Below are positions 38,960 to 52,959 of a DNA stretch of 64,000 nt, piece after piece. This DNA comes from Struthio camelus (lineage: Eukaryota; Chordata; Aves; Struthioniformes; Struthionidae). A program made the translations under genes and the position numbers. A model generated the notes under the pieces. The model saw only the letters and a list, made by a program, of their open reading frames with translations. It was not told where the DNA came from and did not search any database. The stretch's first letter is position 1. Every line of letters begins with the position of its first letter. The DNA is taken from assembly GCF_040807025.1 (NCBI RefSeq), contig NC_090967.1, positions 246,001 through 310,000 of the forward strand. Direction: 5' to 3'.

Positions 38960-41900
38960 ACAGCCATTCCCGTAAGACAGTTTAACGTTGGCACACTTAA
39001 CAGCTGGCTTCAAACAAATACATTTTTGGGCTCTAAACTTTGAAGGAGACTTAAAGAGGCCCCACCTTTGAGGAAGCGCATTCAAAGAATTTTAAAATTG
39101 CTACTGCATGTTCTAGGCTGATCTCCAAACTTTTAGTTAACGGAGAAGAAAAACAATGGCTTAAAAAAACTCCCAAAACCAAAACAAACAAACAAAAAAA
39201 AAACCACCCATGCATTTGGAGCTTCCTACAGTGCCGTTTGTTGCAGGCTGGTTACTCTGGAGTCTTTCTGAGAACAAAAGCAGTTGAGATGTGGTTAAAC
39301 AAAACAACTACTGTAGATCTGTTTTTCAAGAAAGCATTGCCTCTTCTGGCTGGAAGGGGGGAAACACCATGGCTGGGTGAGGGGGTTTTTGTTTTTTTAC
39401 GCAAGGAAGAAGTGTTGCTTTTTTATATCTAAGTTGAAGCCAGGGACCTGTTGTTTTTTTCTTTTTTTAAAGTTGTATGGGAAGAGAGTGCCTGCCTGTG
39501 TGTTTGGAGTCTGTGTGATGAGTGCAGTGGGATGTGATGCAAAGCACTTGTGTGTATGTGTTGCTTTTAATTTAAAGAGAAGCTGTTACGCTTGCAGCAG
39601 CCTGTTCCTGTCTTACTTTGTACATGTGCCAACGCTCTCCCTGCTGTGCACCTGGCTCTTCTGCCTGCCTCTTACCCTCTCTAGCACATTTGGATGTGAG
39701 TGCCGTTTCCTGTTCTCTGTATTTTCCTGGCTCTGTATATAGACCTTGAGCGGTTCTCTGTAGAGTGTATAGGCAATACTTTTTTTTTTTTCTTTTATTG
39801 GAAACCAGACTGCAGGGGTGGAGGTGGGAATGTAACTGCCTCTCCCCAGTGCCACCAGTATCCTTAGGGTGAGCTTCTGAGATAGGAAGGCTGATATGGA
39901 GAAGGGCAGTGAAGTGCAGCTCTGTTCACTACAGCCTTGACCAAGTGTGCCGTTTACACCAGTGCCTGGATCAGGCTCCTCTGTGGCTTGACACTACCTC
40001 CACATATTGCAGATACTTGGAGGTGCTTGTGAGGTGCTTTTGTGCCAGGAGTTCACTGCTCCTTAGCAAACTGACAGCACTGAATCTCAAAAGCCCAAAG
40101 TGGCAGCCACATAATCTTATTGTAGCCTCATTTGCCTCAAACATAATTTCAACACAAGTCTAGAAACATAATTTCAATGTAATTTCTGAAACACAATTTC
40201 AACACAACTACTTTATTGTAAGACTTACTGCAGGAGTATGGGGCTTTGTTAAAAATTGTCTAGTGGCCTCCCAATTCCTCTGTTGTTCCTTGTTACATTC
40301 ACTGGCATTGTTAAATTTGTTAGTGTGGAAGGACCACTGAAAAGCACTGAGAAGTTGTTAATTAAGTCAGATCCTTAAGTTAGGAAGCAGGTTTGAACTG
40401 AAAGGCCAGTGGCAGGGAGTCCTGGCCTGTCACAGGTGTCTGTCCTGTTGCAATGTCACCTTTTGGGGGCAGCAGAGCCTGGGGAAGGGGGTTGCTTACA
40501 CCAGAGGGTGAAGGTGGCTGGTAGCAGCTGCTGCTGTGAATTTCTTTCCTTCTGTGTTCTGGGTGCTCTCCTGCCCAAATCCTGATGTGCAAACTCCTGG
40601 GAGACACTGCTTTCTCCTTGAGGAAGAAACCTGTAGATAGGGTGGGGGCAAAGAGGAGGTCTCTGAAGTTGGACACAGGTAATCCCAGAAAATGGGGTGG
40701 CTTCATGCTGGTTTGTGCCCATTCTGGAGCCAGGGGAGCGCAGAGGTTGTGCTGGAGGAGGAAGCCAGGCGGTCCTGACTGTGAGCATGGGCACTTGCCA
40801 GGGCAGGAGGCAGTGGGGCTGGCTGTGGAGCCTGCCCCAGCCCCAAACCACAGGGCACCACAGTGAGGGTGGCACCACTGGGGCTCAGGTGCACCTCCTC
40901 AGGGCTCCTGCACCCCTGTCCTGGATGGGATCAGGTGACACGGGTGCCTTTCTTGGAGGAGCCCCTGAAGTGCCTGGGGAGATGGGCAGTGCAGTCTGGA
41001 TGTGCATGGCCCATGCTGTGTCCACAGCTGGGTGCTCCCTTGTGTCCCAGTGTCCAGCTGGGCCCTGAGGACGTTGTTGAGGGGAGCAGCCCCCTTGTTG
41101 CTCTGTTCCTGGCACTGGGCTGTTTTCTGCTGGGCACTTCCATGAACTCCATTTCTCATTGTTCTTGCTTTGGAGCTGCCTTGTGAGCAGGTCAGCTTGC
41201 GACTTCCTCTCCTGTCATGTCTGGCAGGGAGGGCTAGTGATTTCCAACTGATAGCTGGTATGTGCCTGAGCAGCTTGCCTAAAAGCATGGGGAGAACAAG
41301 CTGATCAGATTGACTTAGCTGTTACAGTATGGCACAAACTCCTTCCCCCGCTCTGCTTGCGGCTGCCAAGGCAGGAGTGGAGTTCCCAGTAGTGCTCTCG
41401 GCAGGTATTTTGCCGCAAGAGTGTGCGTTTGTGGGTGTGTGCATATGTCTCAGCTCATATAGGCAAGTGGTGTGACGCTGTTGGCTGGCTGGAGTGTGCT
41501 GCAGTGTGTTAAGTGGGGAAAAGAGCAAAACTATTGTAAGCTTGTGTTTTTTGGTGTATGATCTGTAAGTCCTGAACTGTGCAGGTGGGTTGAGCAAAGG
41601 GTCCTCCCAGAGTTTATGCGATAAAGTCTGCAACCTCGTGGCATTGTTATATATAAGGCATCATATGGTGGAGAAAATATAGAGAGCGTTGTAACTTTTC
41701 CATGTAAAGCAATTTAACTGGCATTAAATAAGTTGTGAATTTAAGTCTGTTGCTGTCTGGAAATTGCATCTGTGAGGCTTTGGCCATGTGGGGAGGGGAC
41801 AGCAAGTGAATGCTTGGCAGCTCCCAACACAGTGGCTCCACTTTGCTTTCCTGCTGTGGGTTGAGAGCTACAGAGGAGTCTCCAGATGCTCCAGAGCCTG

Positions 41901-42295
41901 GGCTCAAAGGCCCTCGAGTCTCTGCAGCAAAAACCATCATCGAGTCTGAAGGTATCCTGAGCCCTGATCTCACACAGAGTTTATTGCTACTGCCCAGTTC
42001 CCACCTGCCAGCTCATGTTTGCTTTCCTGCTGCTAGAAAATGAGGAAGGAGCAGCCCAAGGCCTCCCTGGCCTTTCCCCGTTTCCTTTTGTGGAGCAGGA
42101 AGGGATTGGAGGTGTCCCTGTCCTGGAGCAGCTGCCCCAAGGCCTTCTCCTGCCCCAAGTGCTACCAGCTCCTGGCCCCGTTGCTGGGGGCTGGTTGCTG
42201 AGTTCCAGTTCTGGCAACAATAGCCCAGCGCCCAGTGACCTGTGGAGGCAGCCGCAGCGCCTGGGCAGGGCTGAGCGGGTTGGCCACAGGCAGGC
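38960..42295. other. FZR1 to TEKTIP1 spacer
   Basis: No coding exon was recognised. The left half is moderately AT-rich and may include an extended FZR1 3' UTR. From about 40.4 kb the sequence becomes GC-rich and leads to the first TEKTIP1 exon, so the TEKTIP1 promoter presumably lies shortly before 42296. Confidence 0.45.
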
Positions 42296-43886
<1,591 letters not shown>

Positions 43887-44247
43887 ACACTGTCCTACAG
43901 GATTCCCCCTGGGCTGTTCTTGTGGACAGAGGATGGAGCAGCAGTGATGGGGGCGGACACGGTGACTCCAGCTGCTGAGGGGGGCTCGGGGGCTTGCGGG
44001 GGGGGGTGTGCACACCCTGTGCAGGGCCTTTGGGTCTTGGTGCAGGGCTTGGCTGGTAGAGGCATGACAGGACTCCTGCAACCTGCTTTCCCCTGGTAGC
44101 ACTAAGCACCCAACTACCACAAGTCTTCTCTGTGCACTTTCCTTAGTCCTTAAGACAAGTCCTTCGTTACCTCCCAGCCTTGAGTCATCAGGGAAGGGGA
44201 CAAGCCCTCAGTGGGCAGGCACCACTGAATGCCTGGTTTCAGGTCTT

Positions 44248-44259
44248 TTTATTAATAAA
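44248..44259. terminator. Palindromic bidirectional polyadenylation signal
   Basis: The 12 bases TTTATTAATAAA are their own reverse complement, with AATAAA on the plus strand (44254-44259) and on the minus strand (44253-44248). The plus signal lies about 370 bases after the TEKTIP1 stop and the minus signal about 570 bases after the GRAMD2-family stop. It is the only canonical AATAAA I see between these converging genes. Confidence 0.7.
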
Positions 44260-44821
44260 ACAGTTTGGCCACTTTGCCCCTGCCCTGCAACAGGCCCCCT
44301 CGTGCCAACAGCCTCCTGGGCCCAGGTCCCCACTGGGGCCACTGGCTAGCTGCAGTGAGGGTGGGCTGGAGACCACCATGGTCTGATGGCAAGGTGCCCA
44401 TGCCTGGAACCTGCCCCTCCTCCTGCTGCAGAGGTGGTGGGGACAGAGCTGTGCTGGCTTCTCCTGCTGCTGCTTGGGGCTGTGAGATGGAGCCTCAGAG
44501 CCAGGGTTGGGGATGCAGAGGGAGGGCTGGGAGCTGAGGCACCACTGGACTCTTGGTGAGGAGTCCTGGGGTGGAAGGCATGCGGTGGTTGAGCTTGTCC
44601 CCGAAAGGCATTGGAAAGGTGCTGTGTGGCCCTGGAGTGCTTGTCTTGTTTTCTAGTGCCCAGGTGACAGCAGGATCCCTGCTGGCCTCATGTCTTCTAC
44701 CTGTAGGAGCAGAGGGGAGCCAGAGTGAGGGCACAGGCATGTCTGTCCCTGTTCAGGCCTCTCCTAGCTCCCTGCAGGGCTGGCATCACCTCCTGCCCCT
44801 CCACCACTGGCCCCCAGCAAC

Positions 44822-47800
44822 TCACTGGTGCTGCACGTTGAAGTCCGGCCAAGCCCCCATGGATGTCAGCTGCTGCTCCAGCTCAACGATGCGCAGGCCC
44901 ATGTACCCTGAGGACATCAGCAGGGCCACCATGCTAGGGCACAGGGCAGTGTCAGGCCCAGGGCACAAAGTAGGAGGCAGTAACCGCGCATGGCTGGGAA
45001 AACTCAGGCATGGTGCCTAGGGGCAGTGCCCAGCACCAGCATCGCAGCAAGGGCTCCAGTACCCCTCCCCGCCTTGGGACACTGTGGGCAAGAGAGGTGG
45101 TGGTGGTGGTGGGCAGATGCCCATGGAAGGGGGGGGTGGGGGAGAGTCAGGGCTGCCAATGCCTCACTGTGTGAGGATGTGGGGTGAATGGGAACCTAGG
45201 GCTTGGTGGTGTGCAGGGTGCCAGGAAGCCCGGGGTAGCGGGAGCAAGGGTGAAGCTATGAGATGTATGAACAGGTCTTAGGGACTCACAGCAGCAGGTA
45301 GATGATGATGATGGTGTTGAGGGAGCTCGGCTGGGATAACCAGTCCTTCATGGTCATCTTGGTTGGTACTGCAGTGTGGGGGCCCCCTAGCAGGATGAGG
45401 TGCTGTCAGTGCCAGCCCGGCTGGGCTGGCAGCAGGTGGGGGGGGGGTGGGCACTGGTGAAAGCCTCTGCCCCAGCCCCCTTGGTTATCTCTCCCCTCTC
45501 CCCATTGCAGCCTGCCCTCTGCCACCTAGCCTGCACCTTGCATCAGGGGACAGTGGGGACAGCTCCTAGGTACCATGGCCGAGCCCAGGCAGTGTTTCCT
45601 TCCTCATTGCCCCATCTGATCCACCCCAGAGGCTGCATGTGGCTTTATTGAAGGCCCACGACTCACCTCTGCCCAGAGCAGGCACATCAGCCTCCTCAGC
45701 CAGGCTTGGCTTCAGGCTTGGTCCATCTGCACAAAACCGGGAGATGTTCATTGAGCACGCCAGGACTGGGAAGGGAACTGGGGAGGAGTGATGGGGAATC
45801 GAGCAGGACACACTGGACCCCCACAGGCTGATCCTGCTCTCCCCAGAGCCATGGGAGATGCTGGTTAGGGGCCCATGGGCTGTGTGTGTGTGTGGATGGG
45901 GAGGGGCAGCAGAGCTGAGAGCTGAGATCAGGACAGAAACAAGGACGAGGACACAGTCTTGAGGGCTCAACGCTTGTGCCAGCGCACATGGGGCTGTGCC
46001 AGACCTCCAGCGGCAGCATGCAGGCTGCACATGTGCAAAAACCCAGTGAGCGGGCAAGGGAGGAACAACAGCATACAGGGGATGCTCAGCTCTGGAGCTG
46101 CCACTCACCAGGCTGATCTAGGAGGCTGTTGAGCTCTAGAGTGCTTTGCTCCAGGTTGGAATGGCTTGAGGCCTGAAATTTAAAAAAAAAAAAAAAAAAA
46201 AAAACTCCAGTCACAGAGCCCTTCCCTGGGCATCAGCCCTGCCCACTGCACCTCCACCACAGCCACAGGGAGACGTGTTGGACCCACCAGTACTCGGCTG
46301 GGAAAGGTGCTGGAGATGACACAGTGAACTGTCAGAAAAGGAGCTGGGACACAACAGAGCTGCTGTGGCCAGGCATGAGCCCCAAGTCACTGCATGACCC
46401 TGCAGTTGTCAGCGGCACCAGGACAGAGCCCAAAGGCTCCTTGAGGTTCTGGGGCCTGCACAGCACTGTGCTGGGGCACTGTAACTCTGTATTTCCACTC
46501 TACCCTGACAGCGCTCCCTGGGGGCAGCAGGCACCCACACAGCTTGGTGAGAGGGATCCTAGGTCACCCCCCCCCTCCACCCCCCCCCCCAACCCTGGGG
46601 CTGGAGCAGGAATCCCCCAGGGCAGCTCAGCAGAGTAGAGCTGCCTCCAGCCCTGTCTGACCCATCCTGGCAGGGCCAGACACAGAGCCTGAACTGCTGG
46701 TAGAGGGTGACAAGGGGAACCATGTCAGCCTGTACATCCCTCTGCCTAAATCCCACGGCCAGCAATGTCCCATCTTTACCAGAGTTTCCTTAAGGATTTG
46801 CTCGGTGCTGCCATTGAGGGGAGAGACCGAAGGACTGCCATTCCAGTTGTTATGCTGGGCAAGGAGAAAAGAAGATTGGGTGATGGGGGAGACTGGGTCT
46901 GCTGGAGAGCCCCCACAGTCCTTGTAATGGGGGGGGGGGGGAAGGGAGGGAAGAGAGCCCCTACATGTCCAGACTCTCACAGTGCAGCACCTACCTGCAG
47001 GTGTTTGCAAACCGACTTCAGGAGCTGGTATGTGGCCTCCCGCCGGTGCAGTGACACAAAGAGGAACTGCCGGAGAAGGAAAACGGTTTGCACTGCTTTC
47101 TCAGGGAGCGCTGAGTATAGCCCTGCCAGCTGCAGGGATAGGGAGCTGGCATCCCATGGAAAAGAGACTTCCACCTGGAAACCCCCAACATCCCTACAGT
47201 GCCAGAACTGCTGGTCTGGGGCTTGCCTGTCCCTTGGGGGAGTTCATCTGGGCAGCAGGAGAGCAGGGTTCAATCCCTGCTCTGCCTGGAGGGATGTGAC
47301 ACCCCGGTTATGCTCAGAAGGGTGCCCAACACTCACAGGGCTGGTTTGGCTGCTTTGCCTCTGCTCCCTGCCGACACTGGTCCTGCTGCTTCCTTTCACC
47401 CTGTCTCCTCACCCCATCTTCCCCCACACCGGTCTGACCTGCTCTTACCTTCTCTCCCTCAGCTGTGCGGATGCTGAGTGCGTTGGGGACCAGGAGTGCT
47501 GTGTTAGTCTTCTTGAGGGTGGAGATGGAAGGGACAGGGACCAGTGCCTGGGCCAAGAGGAGATCAAACAGCATGAGGGGTTGTGCGGCAACGTCCCCAG
47601 AGCAGGAGGTGCAAAACACGTGTCAGGCTCGGAGGGCTGAAAGCCTTACACGCACACGGACCAACTCCACACGTTTGCCACATCGACACACCAGCCTCAA
47701 GCCACAGGCAGGCCCCATGCTGCCCACCGTTATCCCCCACCCCCTTTGCTCACTGCCCTCGCATCATGTGCTCTGCCTGCCTGCCCATGTACCCCTGCAC

Positions 47801-48976
47801 CTGCCAGAGGCACCTGGCCCCATGCTGCCACTCACAGAATCACAGAATGGTTTAGGTTAGAAGGGACCTCTGGAGATCATCTAGTCCAACCTCCCTGCTC
47901 AAGCACTCCCCTGCCAGCAGCTGGCTGGGTCTCACCTTGATGTCTTTGAGCAGAAGGCTGGAGTGGAAGCAGACGTAGCTGGAGGAGATGTAGAGATGGC
48001 CATGATAGGGCACTTCTTTCTGCCAGGCACAGGAGAAACCTGGCACAGGAGAGAAGGGACAGGCTCAGAGGGGAGCTGGGAGGGTGGGGGGGAATGGGGA
48101 CCAGGCTCAGGACACTCACAGCCCAGCAACACTTCCTTCTCGGCAACCTCCTTGAAGACCTTGCGGAAACTTGCTGCGCGCTTGCTCAGCTGCGGGAGAG
48201 AGAGAGAGAATCAGCAGGAGGCCAGGAGCAGGGAGATGACACAGCGCTTGGGGCCAAGGCGGAGCCCTGGCACCAGTGGCCTCCCCATAGCCCTCGCTTT
48301 ATCTCTACATCTGTCATGAAACTGGGACGTGTCCCACCCTGGCTCCTTAGCCCAGGCAAAGGGACACGTGCACCCAGGGGACGTCACTGCCAAGGGCATA
48401 CCCAGCCCTGGGACAACCATTGTGGAGGGAAGCACAGGGCTGGAGGTGGGGCCCACCCTTCCCAAGGCAGCTTGGACCCCTTTCTCACCCCCGTCACCGC
48501 CTGAGGAGCCAGCCCGCTCCCACAGACTCACAGACGAGGATGAGCCTGCCTGCTTGCCCGTGGCTGCATCCTTCTCAGTCTCCTTGCAGAAGGAGGGGTC
48601 ATAGGTTCTGGATCTGGAACAAAGCAGGGAGCAGAGGTGAGCAGGGACATGCTGACAAGGGGGCTGCACGCGTGAGGCCGCTCCTGTCCACGCGCATGTG
48701 GAAGTTGTGCCTCCCATCATGTGCACTGGCCCAGGTGGTGGTGGGCACCGGGTGACAGCAGGGTTTGCTGTTGCAACACCCAGGGGAGAACCCAGCGAGG
48801 CCGAGACATGGCCGTGCTGGACTGTGGCTTGGGGATGGGGGTCTGCCATGGTGCAGAGCCCACCTGGTGAGTGTGACGTCTCTCCTCTGCTGGGTGTCTG
48901 CGTTGCTCCTCTCCTCTAGGCTCTGCCACTTCTTCTTCAGCACCTTCTTCTTGCTCTTCTTGTACTTCCCCAACAT
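44822..48976 (-). CDS. GRAM domain protein of the GRAMD2 family, tail-anchored
   Basis: Eleven exons on the minus strand: 48976-48864, 48613-48532, 48189-48120, 48039-47936, 47547-47449, 47066-46995, 46854-46780, 46172-46109, 45726-45667, 45368-45290 and 44933-44822. Every junction agrees in phase and yields 309 aa from the ATG at 48976 (human GRAMD2A about 354). After a Lys-rich N-terminus (YKKSKKKVLKKKW) comes a GRAM domain at about residues 70-160: FRKVFKEVAEKEVLLG, HGHLYISSSYVCFHSS, LLKDIK and FLFVSLHRREATYQLL. The C-terminus has a membrane anchor split over the last two exons (IIIIYLLLMVALLMSSGYMG) and ends RIVELEQQL followed by a short tail, closely matching GRAMD2A (FRISRLEQQL). GRAMD2 proteins sit in the ER and bind PI(4,5)P2 at ER-plasma membrane contacts; the same role is inferred. 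The start may be further upstream, because the first listed exon follows a possible acceptor. Confidence 0.88.
46179..46204. repeat. A-rich tract
   Basis: About 24 consecutive A bases on the plus strand (T-run on the minus strand), lying 7 bases outside the acceptor of the exon at 46172-46109. On the transcribed strand it serves as an unusually long T-tract just before the acceptor. Confidence 0.9.
47833..47909 (-). mobile_element. CR1 LINE 3' end fragment
   Basis: The plus strand reads cacagaatcacagaatggtt and continues through ggacctctggagatcatcta, which is the reverse complement of the well-known avian CR1 3' UTR. It matches the consensus as I remember it closely, so it is a relatively young, heavily 5'-truncated insertion on the minus strand. 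It lies in the GRAMD2-family intron about 26 bases past the donor of the exon at 48039-47936. Confidence 0.92.
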
Positions 48977-48999
48977 GAAGGAAGAATCTGCCAAGCAGC

Positions 49000-50290
49000 T
49001 GGGAGAGAAGAGGGCAGGTTAAGGGAGATGGGTCCCCACGCACCACAGCACAGGGTGGTGGGGGCAGCCAGTCACCCCTGCTCCAGCTGATGGGGCTAAG
49101 GCCAGCCCAGAGCCACTGGCCTGTCCCCCGTTCCTACATCCCCTCAACAGCAACGCAGCAGCTCCTGCGCCAGCGGACGGCCTCGCAGCGGGGCTGGCGA
49201 GCCCCAGGACCTTGCGCAGGAAGGGGCACGTGGGAGCAGCGGTACCAGCGATGGCCTGCCCTCCCGCGTGCACAGGAGGAGCTGGGATGGCAGCAGGCAG
49301 CCCAGGTGACCGTGTCCCCCATGCAGGGAATGGGCGCGAGGGCAAAGCCCCTCCAGGATGGAGCTACATCCCCGTTGGGACCAGGAGAGCAAAGTCCACA
49401 CCAGCACCTCTCCCACCTCATGTTCGAACGGGGAGTAACAGTGAAAGTCAGCTGCAGTTATCCCCAGCTCATAGCAAAACTAAGGCAGCGGCAGCACCCA
49501 GGGGATGGGCACAGACGCGCAGGCCCCTGCGTAGAGCCCTGGCCCCCGACCAGCTTTGCACATATGGGGGTTTTGGATGCAGAGCGGAGGCTGGCGGATT
49601 CCCCCATCTCCAGCTGCAGAGGCTGCGGCAAAGGAGCCAGCAGAGCTGGGCTGGGCATGGCGAGACACAGGTGCGGGGGCCAGCGCTCTGTCCTCTCCCC
49701 ACACAAGTCCTGCCTGCAAAACGCTGGCCCCAGCCGGAGGTTGGCAAACGCCGGCCCCTTCTCAGCTGCCCACACAGGAGCCAGCCTGTTCGCCGGGCTC
49801 TGCCGAGCCTGCGGCCCCGAGCTGGGGCCGGCCCACTGGCGCGAAGGACGTGGGGCAGGGCGAGGACTGCGCGCTGGGCCCCGGCTGCCCGCCCTCCTCC
49901 GTGCCGTGGGGAGGTCTAGGGGGAGGCAGGCATGGGGCAGCAATGTATGTGGCTGCTCTGTGGGCCCCAGGGGTGAGCTGGCCAGGACAGAGGTGGGCAT
50001 CGTGTGCCTGCCTGATTGGCTCTTGGGGATCACCGAGATATTTCGGGAACCCGTAACGAAACCTCTGCAAATGCAAAACCGGGGCAGGATAGGGCTGCGT
50101 GGGCATTATGATAAACCTTTGCGGCACCTGCAGAGGAAGAGGCCGTGGGTGAGGAGGGAGTGGCGTGCCGGGGCTCTGCCGGAGTCCTGCCTGCTCCCAT
50201 GCCTCAGTTTCCCCAGCTGCACCCTGACAGGGAACCCCATGGGGTGCCGGCAGGCCACGGGCCGGAGGGCTCGGCGGTGACTGCCCGGGG
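49000..50290. other. Upstream flank or first intron of the GRAMD2-family gene
   Basis: GC-rich sequence with several open frames on both strands. None shows recognisable domains. A first, possibly non-coding exon of the GRAMD2-family gene may lie here or in the CpG-rich block beyond. Confidence 0.35.
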
Positions 50291-51800
50291 CAGTGGTCAG
50301 TTCCCGGCTGCTCTGCCACGGCCGGCAGGGATCTGGGCGGCCAGAGCGCTGCCATTTTTTCCATTCAGACGGTTTTCAGGAAAAGCCGCACCTCGTCCTC
50401 ACGCTCTCTGCGGCATTTCCCTCCCCGCTCCTCGAAACGCAGCGCCAGGAGAAAGGCGAACGCCCGCCTTCCCTCCAGCCTGAACGCTCCCCCGGCCTCC
50501 GGACGGCACCGCAGGGAGCAGGGCAGGACGCCTGGTCCCGCCGGCGGCCAGCTGGGACGCAGCACCCACTGCTCCCTGCTGGCAGGGCAGCGGGTGACAG
50601 GACACCTGGGTCCTTCCCCATCTCCGGCGAGCCACTAAGGGGTTGTGACGCTGGGAGAGCCGGGTCGGTCCCCGGCCCCCCGCGCGTTGGGGCGAGGGGT
50701 GAATGGCCCACGCTGGCAGGGGAGGCAGGACGTGTCCCCCGCTCCGGGCACCCCGGTCTCTCCGGGAGGTGACAAACAGGCTGTGGCGGGTCAGGAGCCG
50801 GACCACAGTTCACAGATCCCAAATCCCTTCCCGCGGGACAGATCCTGTCCCCCACGTGGTACCTCATGGCGGGAAAGGCCGAGACCTCCCGGCCCGGCCA
50901 GCCTGCGCCGAGGTCCTGCTCTCTGCTCAGCTCCATCTCAGCCGGCCCGGCTCCCACGCACGCACTCCTAGACCCTGCCCCTCGGCAGCAGCCACCTCCT
51001 CCTCCTCCTGGTGAGGAAGGGTGGGCCGCCGCGCCTGCCGGCCAGGACCAGGCTCACCAGCACCAGCCTAAGCAAGTTCTTCTGGGAGGCGTCAGGCTGA
51101 AGAGCAGCGCCCCGGCGGGCGGGCGGCGCGGGAGCCCCTGCTTCTGCTGCCACCCGTGCCGCGCTCCGGCCACCGAGCACCTCGGAGCGGCACCGGGCGC
51201 ACGAGCTGGAGTCCGACCCTCGCCAAGGGCTGGAAGGGGGCAAGAGCCGCAGCACTGGCGCTCGCGGGTCTCCCGAGCTGTGCGTTAAACCCCCGGATCC
51301 TGGTGGGAGGCGGGACCAGTGGGCTCGGTAGCTGCCCCGCTCCTGTACCCACTTGCCCGTGGCGCTCTGCTTCCCAGCGCTCCCTGCCAGCAGCGGGACG
51401 CCCTCGCGCGCAGCTCCGCTTCCAAGGGCCGAAGGGTTTCCGCACCAGGAGCCCCTTGGAGAGGGCTGGGAGGCAGCATTCAAGCACCAGCGCTGCCAGG
51501 GTGATCCCGACCCCGTCTCCGGGTGCTCCTCCGCAGAGCTGCCCCGGCAGTCGCCCACGCGCTGTCTTCCACCCCACCAAGCCTGCCGTTGGGAGGAAGA
51601 GGACGCAGTGGGGATGCCCAGCCGCACAGGAGCCCTGAGGGACGGAAAGGGAGGTCTGCTCCAGAGCTGAAAACCTGCAAATTCCCCAAGCAAGCGGGGC
51701 CCCCTGGAGCAGCTGGCCGCCGGGCCCTGCCGGGGCTCAGAGCCCCACGGGCTGCTGCAAACGCTCCTGCCTGCGCTGCCCCGGACCAGGGACACCCTGA
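50290..51800. promoter_or_regulatory. CpG-rich block, possible promoter of the GRAMD2-family gene
   Basis: CpG density rises clearly across this stretch. A YY1-like aaaatggcagcg lies on the minus strand at about 50345-50356. The nearest downstream gene on the minus strand is the GRAMD2-family gene, whose first recognised exon is at 48976, so this is its most likely promoter. The assignment is inferred from position only. Long open frames here (up to about 300 codons) are unsupported by any motif I know. Confidence 0.45.
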
Positions 51801-52900
51801 TGCCTGGTGGAAAGGGGAAAAAAACAGGGATGGGGCCAGAGACCGCAGGGGCAGCTGGCTCCAGCAGTGGGTCACAGCCCATGGGATCAAGCGCAAAATC
51901 ACTCTCTCAAGGCCTTGGTAGCAGTACCGCACACCGGCTGCCCCCAAACCAACAGCAACCGCGTCACCAGCCCGGCCAGAGCTGACAGCCGGCGCAACAC
52001 CCGGCACAGAGCTAAACGCGCCCCAGCAGCATCACCCACCTTGCGCCAGCTCCCCCACACCCAGACTCCCCGCGAGCAGGGAGGGAGCCGAGCCTTTCCG
52101 TGCATCACTTCTCCTCCCCAGGCAGCTGGGGCACGTTTCGCCTCCTACCTTCCCGCAGGGGGAGTTTATTTCTAGGGCATGAGTAGGTAGCCTGGAGAAG
52201 CTGAGCTCTGAGAACAGACGGAGCACTGAGAAAAACAGGAAGGAACTGGAAAAGAGGTGGGATTCGGCTCACCTGGCTCAGGGAGGGGTCAGGGCAGCCT
52301 GCCCTGCCCGGCTGCAGGTACCGACAGCTGCAGGGCGCTGCTTTGGCTGTGGATCGGCTCCCCGTGGTGCACGGCGCTGTACGGTCACAGTAGAGGCCTG
52401 GAGGCCAGTCCCACCCTGCCCTGGACTCACGTACTCAGGAGGATGGAGGGCATCCGCGATTCAGTACATCTCGGGGCTCAGGGATTTGCTTGGGGTCTGT
52501 CCTGCAGCTCACCGGCCTTGCGCTCAACCGCGGATTCGGGAGGAAGGCCACGTTCTGTCCACCAGCCCTGAACCCCAGCCCTGACCCGGGAGCAGGGAAG
52601 CAGCACGTCGCCTGTGCGGAGGTTACAGGCAACTCATGGCAGGGCCGAGGAGGACCAAGGTGCGCTGACAACAGATTCCCCGAAGGTCAGGAGGGGAAAA
52701 AACCCTGCAGGATCACTAGAGCATGTGCCAAGGACGCACCCGCCTCCTGGCTTTGGGCTCCCTGCTGATTCACACCTTGCTCTCTGGACCTGCTGTCATA
52801 AAGCTTCCTGTAAACCTGCTTTCCCACCAGCACCAGCTGGTCACGAGGAACCAGCCATAAACCACGATTTACTGCTTGGCCAGTACAAACAGCTCAGCAC
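51800..52900. other. Intergenic, no gene recognised
   Basis: Moderately GC-rich sequence without a recognisable exon, RNA gene or transposon. Confidence 0.4.
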
Positions 52901-52959
52901 TGGGCGGGGGTGCCAGGACCCAGGCTCTGCAACCCTCCAGCACCCACACTGTCCATTCC

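Noticed and set aside
50968-51882. 304-codon minus-strand frame
   Set aside because: It lies in a CpG-rich block where stops are rare. No known motif, membrane segment or splice-phase support.
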